A DNA stretch of 9,108 nt, from NCBI GenBank assembly GCA_002367815.1, contig DFDG01000078.1:508-9615 (forward strand), written 5' to 3'. Both the position numbers and the translations under genes were made by a program. Shown here one piece after another: positions 1-6,060 of the stretch. The stretch comes from Opitutaceae bacterium UBA3033. Its GTDB lineage: Bacteria > Verrucomicrobiota > Verrucomicrobiia > Opitutales > Opitutaceae. Within the stretch, counting starts at the first letter, position 1, and every line of letters starts with the position of its first letter. The notes under the pieces are model-generated. The model made no database searches. It saw nothing but the letters and a program-made list of their open reading frames with translations, and was not told where the DNA came from.

Positions 1-683
1 CGATAGATTCCAAGGAGGCCGCAGATTTTGAAGCGGACAAACTGGCCTTCATGCGCGCGCATGCCGGACCCGACGCCTGGTTGATGATGGACGGCCACAT
101 GGGCAACAATCCGCAGGCGACATGGACGCTCGAAGTGGCCAGTGCGGTGGCGACGGCGCTCGAGCCTTACGGCCTGTTTTTCTTCGAGGAGCCGCTGCAC
201 TACACGGACCCGTGGGGTTATGCGCAATTGTGCAAATCGACGACCGTGCCCATTGCCGGCGGTGAATGCCTGACAGCCAGTTACGAGTGGCGGGTGTTTG
301 CCGAGCAGGACTGCTTCGACATCGGGCAACCCGATGCGTCATTCACCGGGGGGTTGGGCGAATTCATGGCCGTGGCCAAAATGATGCAGGAGCGCGGGCG
401 CAAGGTGGCCACCCATGCCTGGGGTGCGGGTGGGTCACTGATGCAGAATGTGCATTGCGGCTTCGCCGCGCCGAATACCTGTATCCTCGAAATTGCCCCG
501 GATTACGCTGGTCTGCACTCGGAAGTGATCGATGGCGGTTTGATTATCAAAGATGGTCATGTGCTGCCACCGGATCGTCCGGGCCTCGGCATCGTGCTGA
601 CCGAAGAGACCCGTCGACGTTATCCATTCAAACCTGGCAGTGGGGAATTCAACAGTGTGCCTGGGAAAATCCTGACCGAATGA
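1..683 (+). CDS. Enolase-superfamily sugar-acid dehydratase, C-terminal part (5' end outside window)
   Basis: This is the C-terminal barrel of a mandelate racemase/muconate lactonizing enzyme-type protein, open to the left edge in the frame starting at base 3; the ATG at 51 is internal, because coding similarity continues upstream of it. The metal-binding acids are visible in order: the Asp of MMDGHMG (codon 90), the Glu of FFEEPL (about 186) and the Glu of AGGECLT (264). The likely catalytic bases are the His two residues after the first Asp (codon 96) and the His of ATHAWGAG (414). A D-x-H motif instead of the commoner D-x-N or K-x-K is typical of acid-sugar dehydratases such as galactonate and mannonate dehydratases, which remove water from an aldonic acid to give a 2-keto-3-deoxy acid. 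It is cytoplasmic and Mg-dependent by family. The exact substrate cannot be read from the sequence; a pentonate would fit the genes downstream. The next gene begins 1 nt after its TGA. Confidence 0.85.
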   Translation, partial: IDSKEAADFEADKLAFMRAHAGPDAWLMMDGHMGNNPQATWTLEVASAVATALEPYGLFFFEEPLHYTDPWGYAQLCKSTTVPIAGGECLTASYEWRVFAEQDCFDIGQPDASFTGGLGEFMAVAKMMQERGRKVATHAWGAGGSLMQNVHCGFAAPNTCILEIAPDYAGLHSEVIDGGLIIKDGHVLPPDRPGLGIVLTEETRRRYPFKPGSGEFNSVPGKILTE

Positions 684-684
684 T

Positions 685-1698
685 ATGAAGATCGTTGTCG
701 ACGTGCCGGTGGTTGAACCTGTTCTCGCGCAGTTGCGCGAATCGGCTGGATTGGTAATAGATTGCATCGAGCCCCCCGAGGAAAAGAGTCGGGAGCTGGA
801 TCCGGTCCGCATCCGCGATGCCGACGTGCTGTTTTGCACGTTTCCTCCTGCCAACTTCCAAGAGATGCGGAATCTGAAATGGGTGCAAATTGCGTCGACT
901 GGCTATACCCAGTTGTTCGGATTGGATTTGCCGGGCAAAAGGATTCAGGCTACGAATGCCCGTGGCTGTTTTGATACGCCCATAGGTGAATGGTGCGTGG
1001 CCATGATGGTCAATCTCGTGCGCGATGTCCGCCAGATGATCCGTCATCAGGATAGCGGCATCTGGGATCGCTCGGCAGAATTTCAACGGGAATTGCGCGG
1101 TCTGACCGTGGGCCTCTGGGGCTACGGTGGCATCGGCCGGGAGACGGCCCGTCTGGCCAAGCAGCTCGGTCTGCAGGTGCACGTGCTCACCCGCAGCGGT
1201 CTGGTTTCACCCCGCGATGATGTCTATGTCGTGCCGGGAACCGGCGATCCCGCAGGCGTTTTGCCCGACCGGGTATTTGCGGCGTCGCAAACCCAGGAAT
1301 TTCTCGGCGGTTTGGACTTTCTGGTCGTCGGACTGCCCTTGACCAAAAGCACGAATGGGCTGATCGGGGAGGCGGAGTTGCAAGCCCTGCCGCGTCATGC
1401 CTACGTGCTCAATCCCGCGCGTGGTCCCCTCATTCAGGAGTCCGCGTTGATTCGCGCCCTGCGGGAAAAGTGGATCGCCGGCGCGGCGCTGGATACGCAC
1501 TACACCTACCCGTTGCCCGCGACGCATCCGCTTTGGCGCATGCCCAACGTCATACTGACCCCGCACATCTCGGGCTCGAGCCTCAGCCCGCATTTTCACG
1601 AGCGCCTCTGGGCCATTTTTGCCGAGAATACCATGCGTTTCAGTCGCAACGATCAACTGCTCAACTTACTGACGCCGGCCCAGTTGAACGGACATTAA
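685..1698 (+). CDS. D-2-hydroxyacid dehydrogenase family protein with atypical active site
   Basis: This 337-residue protein has the layout of NAD(P)-dependent D-2-hydroxyacid dehydrogenases (phosphoglycerate/glyoxylate reductase type). It has an N-terminal substrate domain, then a Rossmann domain with GYGGIG at residues 146-151, the substrate-binding Arg in NPARGP (R246) and the catalytic His in LTPHISGS (H294). The acidic residue usually closing the second Rossmann strand is absent: the strand ends VLTRS, with Arg at 170, which favours NADP(H). The family's catalytic Glu, expected just before the Pro-Leu of LDTHYTYPLP, is replaced by Tyr275. The 170-210 segment is longer than usual. The ATG at 685 lies one base after the upstream TGA and gives a normal N-terminus (MKIVVDVPV); no clear Shine-Dalgarno is visible, so translation is probably coupled. 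A role in reducing a 2-oxo acid or oxidising a sugar-derived hydroxyacid is likely but unproven; the altered triad leaves the reaction open. Confidence 0.85.
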   Translation: MKIVVDVPVVEPVLAQLRESAGLVIDCIEPPEEKSRELDPVRIRDADVLFCTFPPANFQEMRNLKWVQIASTGYTQLFGLDLPGKRIQATNARGCFDTPIGEWCVAMMVNLVRDVRQMIRHQDSGIWDRSAEFQRELRGLTVGLWGYGGIGRETARLAKQLGLQVHVLTRSGLVSPRDDVYVVPGTGDPAGVLPDRVFAASQTQEFLGGLDFLVVGLPLTKSTNGLIGEAELQALPRHAYVLNPARGPLIQESALIRALREKWIAGAALDTHYTYPLPATHPLWRMPNVILTPHISGSSLSPHFHERLWAIFAENTMRFSRNDQLLNLLTPAQLNGH

Positions 1699-1700
1699 TC

Positions 1701-4658
1701 ATGAACTGGAAAAGTGCCGCGAGCCTCGGAATTTTGATAAGTTGCTTGATTTCCATGTGGGGCTCGGTGTTTGCGGCCAGCCCGCAGGAGAAGGATGCCA
1801 TGACCATCGTGCATGAGGGATTCACCACCTTTATTCGCGGAACGTTGGGGGATGCCGGGGCTAATAGCTATGTATCTGCCCGGGGAAACATTGAGACAAT
1901 CCATCGCGGGGACCTGAATCGCGATGGCGAGTTGGATCTGGTGTTCACCCAAGACCACAATTTCAACTATGCGCCCGATACGATGATCTACTGGGGCGGG
2001 ATGAACGGTCCCGAGTCTTTGCAACCCCTTCTGCCTGAATACCGTTCCGCCTATACGCTGTTAAAGCAGGCGGAGCATGCGCTAAAAAAAATCACCTGGC
2101 TGCCCAGTTTGGGTGGGGGGCGCTGTCAGATTGCGGACCTCAATAATGACGGGTGGTTGGATATTATTTCGGGCAATATGATGCATAATTTTCGTCATGA
2201 CATGCCCGCCTACATCTACTGGGGCAGTGCGGAGGGTTTCAGGGAGAGTGAGCGCACGATCCTGCCGGCCTATATCGCCAGTGGTATTGCCGTTGGCGAT
2301 CTCAACGAGGATGGTCTTCCGGATGTGATTCTGGCCAATCAGGGATATGAGCGGGGCTTCGATCTTCGTTTTGGTCCGATGAGCGGTCATGAAAAGTCGT
2401 TTATCTATTGGGGGCATCCGACGGGTTTTGACACCACGAGCAGACTCGAACTGCCCACCCTCGCTGCGGCCGATGTCGCCACAGGTGATTTCAACGGTGA
2501 TGGGCATCTCGACCTGGCCTTCCTCAACAATCTTCGCGAGGAACAGAGCGTCTATGTCTATTGGGGTGATGGCACGGGCCGGTTTGATGTGGCCAATCGC
2601 CAGGTCCTGCGACCGGGTGCAGAGACGAAGGGTGCCGCTGGGGTGACACTCGAATTTAATACGGCACTCTCGTCCGATCTTAACGACGATGGAAATGTGG
2701 ATCTGGTGGTAGCGGGCAATGACGGGGTGGTGGTTTACTACGGCGGTCGCGGGGGTTTCAATCCGGCCGGGGCGAGCAGTCTGCCCGCGAAAAACTGTCA
2801 CGGGCTTGAAGCAGTCGATTTGAACCAGGATGGACATATTGATCTCGTGGTCACCAACGCTGGGGTGATCCTAGACGAATCGGATTCGGTGATTTACTGG
2901 GGCGGTGTCGAGGGATATTCTGCTGAGCGAAAGTCCAATCTGGCCACCATCGGGGCAATGTCGGTGAAGGCGGCAGATTTGAATCACGATGGCTTTGCGG
3001 ACCTTGTTTTCGGCAACGTGAATACGACCAAGGATACGCCATCGCAGATATTTTGGGGCAGCGCATCGGGCTATGCTGATGATCAGCAATATGCCTTGCA
3101 GTCCTTTGGTGCGATGGGGGTGGGCATTGCTGATTTTGATCGTGACGGAAATCAGGATGTCGTTCTGCTGAATCACCTTTCCGGCAATGGCGAGACCAGC
3201 CTGCCCACATCCATCTATTGGGGGAATCAGGCGCATCACTATACGACACAAAATTTAACCCAACTGAATCCTGGCGGCTACATGATGTATACTATCGCCG
3301 ACCTGGATGACGATGGTTACCCAGATATTGTCCTGGTGGAAGCCGGACATCCGTGGATCTGGTGGGGCAGTGCGACAGGCTACGCGGTGGATAATCGCAC
3401 CGAATTGCCGATAATGTCCCTGCCCGGTGGAACGGGCGTGCTGGGTCTCAATGTAGCTGATTTCGACCGTGATGGTTATCTCGATATCATCTGTTCAGGA
3501 CGGGATGCATCCGCTGGTCCCCATGCAATCATCGTGTATGGCAGTGAAGTCCATTTTAAGACTGCCCGAACCGAATCATTCGCGCTGTCGGGAAGTGCCG
3601 CCACGGTGGGCTCGACGACGGTCACTGTGGCCGACCTGAACCGGGATGGCTTTCTTGATTTGATTTTTCCGCTGCAGGACGTGGGCAATTCTCAAATCCG
3701 CTGGGGGGGGGCGGAAGGCTATGCCGCAGGTCGTATTACCACCTTGGAGTCAAACGGAGGTTGTCAGGCGACAGTGGCGGATTTGGACCGCGATGGTTGG
3801 TTGGATATTGTTTTCACGAGCGGTGTGATGGGGAAGGCACAACCGGACCAAACGACGATAGGGGGAACGGGCATCATTGGCACAACCCGCAACAGCCGCG
3901 CCTCCATCTATTGGGGCAATGCCAAGGGTGAATTTCACGAAGCTGCGTATTTGGAAATCTTCAACTCCTTGGATGTCACCGTGGCCGATCTGAATCGTGA
4001 CGGACATCTCGATCTGGCCTTTTCCAACTATCTTTCTGACACAACGCGGGAACTTCCTGCCTTTATTTATTGGGGAGATGGCACCCGCGTTTACAGTGAA
4101 AGCCGCCGCACCCTGCTCGATGCGGCTTCCTCGGCCGCGATTGATGCGTTGGATCTGAATCAGGACGGTTGGTTGGATCTGGTCATCACTAATCACCAGA
4201 AAAACTTCAGTCACACCAGCGGGACGAATATCTACTGGGGTGGGGCGGAGGGATATTCCATCGCCCGCCGGGACAACCTTCCGACGATCGGTTCCCACCT
4301 GGACGCGGCCGTCGACGCGGGAAATCTCTATGACCGCAGCTACGCGTGGGATTATTTATCGGAGTCGATCGAAGCGGCTAAAGGCATGAAATTTGACCGA
4401 CTGCGCTGGCAGGCTGAGACCGAACTGGGGACGGCGGTAAAATTCCAAGTTCGCAGTGCGGCCACTTCATCTGCATTGGCTGCGGCGGTATGGTCGGGGC
4501 CGGATGGACCCGGTTCGTATTATGTTACCACCGACACGCCACTATCCGAGGCGCCCAGCTCGCATCGTTGGCTGCAATATCGCGCCGTGCTGACGGCGCC
4601 GAATGGGGGCAATTCGGCGCGTCTTTCGGAGGTGGAGATAGTGTATCGGACGCTCTGA
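1701..4658 (+). CDS. Exported FG-GAP/VCBS repeat beta-propeller protein
   Basis: This is a 985-residue protein. The ATG at 1701, two bases after the preceding stop, gives a clear Sec signal peptide: Lys at residue 4, a hydrophobic core, and a probable cleavage site after SVFA (about residue 25). The frame is open further upstream, but that extension lies inside the previous gene. From residue 71 to about 855 there are 14 units, each with a calcium-loop motif such as DLNRDGELDL followed by a strand ending in YWG. This is the FG-GAP/VCBS pattern seen in integrin alpha-chains and many secreted bacterial proteins. After the repeats, residues about 875-985 form a separate beta-rich domain (FDRLRW, VKFQVRSA, RWLQYRAVL, VEIVY) with no transmembrane anchor or recognised sorting signal. 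It probably sits in the periplasm, on the surface or outside the cell and binds a glycan or protein ligand; no catalytic residues are apparent. Its place inside a sugar-acid operon suggests a part in substrate capture, which is inference. Confidence 0.9.
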   Translation: MNWKSAASLGILISCLISMWGSVFAASPQEKDAMTIVHEGFTTFIRGTLGDAGANSYVSARGNIETIHRGDLNRDGELDLVFTQDHNFNYAPDTMIYWGGMNGPESLQPLLPEYRSAYTLLKQAEHALKKITWLPSLGGGRCQIADLNNDGWLDIISGNMMHNFRHDMPAYIYWGSAEGFRESERTILPAYIASGIAVGDLNEDGLPDVILANQGYERGFDLRFGPMSGHEKSFIYWGHPTGFDTTSRLELPTLAAADVATGDFNGDGHLDLAFLNNLREEQSVYVYWGDGTGRFDVANRQVLRPGAETKGAAGVTLEFNTALSSDLNDDGNVDLVVAGNDGVVVYYGGRGGFNPAGASSLPAKNCHGLEAVDLNQDGHIDLVVTNAGVILDESDSVIYWGGVEGYSAERKSNLATIGAMSVKAADLNHDGFADLVFGNVNTTKDTPSQIFWGSASGYADDQQYALQSFGAMGVGIADFDRDGNQDVVLLNHLSGNGETSLPTSIYWGNQAHHYTTQNLTQLNPGGYMMYTIADLDDDGYPDIVLVEAGHPWIWWGSATGYAVDNRTELPIMSLPGGTGVLGLNVADFDRDGYLDIICSGRDASAGPHAIIVYGSEVHFKTARTESFALSGSAATVGSTTVTVADLNRDGFLDLIFPLQDVGNSQIRWGGAEGYAAGRITTLESNGGCQATVADLDRDGWLDIVFTSGVMGKAQPDQTTIGGTGIIGTTRNSRASIYWGNAKGEFHEAAYLEIFNSLDVTVADLNRDGHLDLAFSNYLSDTTRELPAFIYWGDGTRVYSESRRTLLDAASSAAIDALDLNQDGWLDLVITNHQKNFSHTSGTNIYWGGAEGYSIARRDNLPTIGSHLDAAVDAGNLYDRSYAWDYLSESIEAAKGMKFDRLRWQAETELGTAVKFQVRSAATSSALAAAVWSGPDGPGSYYVTTDTPLSEAPSSHRWLQYRAVLTAPNGGNSARLSEVEIVYRTL
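1911..4262 (+). repeat. Array of 14 FG-GAP/VCBS units within the exported protein
   Basis: Fourteen copies of a D-[LF]-[ND]-x-D-G-x-x-D calcium loop begin at bases 1911, 2136, 2298, 2487, 2676, 2817, 2976, 3132, 3300, 3459, 3633, 3780, 3987 and 4152. They are spaced 47 to 75 codons apart. Each is followed by a YWG-type strand (for example IYWGG, IFWGS, IWWGS); degenerate copies are VYYGG in unit 5, IVYGS in unit 10 and IRWGG in unit 11. The units have diverged in sequence but keep the motif, so this is an old protein-level repeat rather than a recent DNA duplication. Fourteen units match two seven-bladed propellers, although the fold is inferred. Confidence 0.88.
3703..3711 (+). repeat. Nine-base poly-G tract inside the FG-GAP gene
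   Basis: A run of nine G bases encodes the WGG of the eleventh YWG-type strand. An eight-base A run lies at 2084-2091 in the same gene. Gain or loss of one base in either would shift the frame and remove the C-terminal part. The reading frame is intact here. Whether the tract varies in length in the population cannot be told from one sequence. Confidence 0.6.
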
Positions 4659-4760
4659 TCATAGCTCATTTGAAAATACATGCCAGCAACCGTCTGAATA
4701 TTGAGGACTGGCGGGATGCCATCTTGCGAAGTCACACGATCCTTTACCCTTGAATACCCC
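4659..4760 (+). other. Intergenic gap, the only sizeable one in the operon
   Basis: About 102 bases separate the FG-GAP stop from the preferred transporter start. No strong stem-loop with a T-run was found, so I see no Rho-independent terminator. A TTGAAA at 4670-4675 resembles a -35 element, but no good -10 box follows at the usual distance. GAGG at 4703-4706 could be a Shine-Dalgarno for an alternative ATG at 4716. It may hold a weak internal promoter or an RNA-processing site, but nothing visible proves this. Confidence 0.4.
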
Positions 4761-6050
4761 ATGCCCAACAAAACCCAGTCTCAAACCGCCGAATTAGAGA
4801 AACCCACTCGCGTCCGTTACAAGGTCGCCGTGCTGACGGTTTTTTTGGCGATGATCACTTACCTCGATCGGGTCTGTATCGCCACCTTGGCGCCAAATAT
4901 CATGGCGGAGTTTACCCTGACCAAAGTGCAGATGGGTTATGTCTTCAGCGCTTTTGCATTGGCCTATGCGGTGTTTGAAATTCCTACAGCTCGTTATGCC
5001 GACCGCATCGGCACGCGTGCAATATTGGCTCGTATTGTGATTTGGTGGTCGGTCTTTACTATGGCTACCGGCATGGCTTTTAATTTTGTCTCGTTGCTGG
5101 TGGCGCGCTTTCTGTTCGGCGCCGGCGAGGCGGGTGCCTGGCCCAGTGTGGCCCGCACCTTTGGGCGTTGGGTGCCAAAGAAGGAACGCGGCACCCTGCA
5201 GAGCTTTTTTTTCAGTGCGGCATTTCTTGCCGGTGCATTGACGCCGGTGATCGTGACTTGGTTGCTGGGCATCATATCATGGCGCATTGTCTTCATCCTC
5301 TTCGGCTGCTCCGGATTGGTGTGGGCGTTGATCTGGTCACTTTGGTTCAGGAATGAACCATCCGAGCACCCGGGCGTAAACGCGGCTGAGCGAACTTTAA
5401 TTGCCAATGGCGTTGAACCGGCAGCCATTCATGTCGGTGGCAGACGGTTCTGGAGAAAGATCATCCTGAATCGCAATGTGCTCGCATTGTGCCTGATGTA
5501 TTTTCCCAACAGTTTCGCCTTTTATTTCTGCATTACCTGGCTGCCAACTTATCTAAAAGAACGACATGATTTCACCACCGGCTCGATCAACATTTTTACT
5601 GGCTTGCCGCTCATGCTCAGTGTGCCCGGTGTAATACTAGGCGGTGTCGCGGTGGATCGTCTGACCGCCCGTTATGGCGAACGGGTCGGTCGTTGCGGAC
5701 TGGGTGCCGTGGCATACGGGGTGGCGGCGATATCCTTACTGATCGTGCCATCCTGTTCCAACCCGGTCATGGCGGCGGCATTGATTGCCCTGGCCGTCGC
5801 GGCGAACACGTTTACGCTTTCTGCGGCGTGGGGCACGTGCATTGAAATTGGCGGCAATAATTCCGGGGTGGTGAGCGCCACTATGAATACGGCCAGTCAA
5901 GTCGGCAGTTTCTTAAGCCCACTGCTGGTTGCCTACACCCTGAAGTGGTTCAATAATTGGGATATTTCCATTTACGTGATGAGTCTGCTCTTCTTTGTAG
6001 GGGTTGCCTGTTGGTTGGTGATTGATCCACGTAAGCGCGTGCTCGATTAA
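4761..6050 (+). CDS. MFS transporter, anion:cation symporter (sugar-acid uptake) type
   Basis: This 429-residue inner-membrane protein has about 12 hydrophobic segments and the marks of the anion:cation symporter branch of the major facilitator superfamily. These are YLDRVCIA after the start of helix 1 (Asp36, Arg37), the loop 2-3 motif YADRIGTR (residues 79-86), RFLFGAGEAGAWP in helix 4 (116-128), and WLPTYL (260-265) at the start of the second half. Characterised members import hexuronates, galactonate, glucarate and similar acids with protons. Next to two sugar-acid dehydratases it most likely brings in an aldonic or uronic acid. I chose ATG 4761 because TRVRYKVAVL then follows a short tail, as is usual. 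ATG 4716, with GAGG nine bases upstream, would add 15 residues and is a real alternative; a TTG at 4701 is also in frame. The following gene starts 10 bases after its TAA. Confidence 0.9.
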   Translation: MPNKTQSQTAELEKPTRVRYKVAVLTVFLAMITYLDRVCIATLAPNIMAEFTLTKVQMGYVFSAFALAYAVFEIPTARYADRIGTRAILARIVIWWSVFTMATGMAFNFVSLLVARFLFGAGEAGAWPSVARTFGRWVPKKERGTLQSFFFSAAFLAGALTPVIVTWLLGIISWRIVFILFGCSGLVWALIWSLWFRNEPSEHPGVNAAERTLIANGVEPAAIHVGGRRFWRKIILNRNVLALCLMYFPNSFAFYFCITWLPTYLKERHDFTTGSINIFTGLPLMLSVPGVILGGVAVDRLTARYGERVGRCGLGAVAYGVAAISLLIVPSCSNPVMAAALIALAVAANTFTLSAAWGTCIEIGGNNSGVVSATMNTASQVGSFLSPLLVAYTLKWFNNWDISIYVMSLLFFVGVACWLVIDPRKRVLD

Positions 6051-6060
6051 ACCCCTCATC

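Noticed and set aside
51..683. ATG at 51 as the true start of the first gene
   Set aside because: The frame is open to the left edge, and the residues before it (KEAADFEADKLAF) fit an internal helix of the enolase-superfamily barrel, so the gene is cut by the window edge.
1470..1700. Upstream in-frame extension of the FG-GAP gene into the preceding gene
   Set aside because: The extension reads as low-quality out-of-frame peptide from the dehydrogenase gene, whereas ATG 1701 gives a textbook signal peptide just after the previous stop.
2082..2837. A 251-codon open frame on the minus strand, opposite the FG-GAP gene, with others at 2851-3249 and 3750-4298
   Set aside because: They lie antisense to a clearly coding gene whose repeated GAT/GAC-rich codons leave the opposite strand free of stops. 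The translations are Ile/Val-rich mirror images of the repeat with no independent start context.
1701..4658. Recent tandem DNA duplication within the repeat gene
   Set aside because: The units share protein motifs but differ widely in bases and length, so no recent DNA-level repeat is supported.
4670..4701. Possible promoter: TTGAAA at 4670-4675 with GAATAT at 4696-4701
   Set aside because: The spacer is about 20 bases and the -10 match is only three of six, so it is no better than chance.
4706..4723. Short hairpin between the FG-GAP and transporter genes as a terminator
   Set aside because: The stem is four perfect pairs (six with a bulge) with no following T-run, so it is too weak for a Rho-independent terminator.
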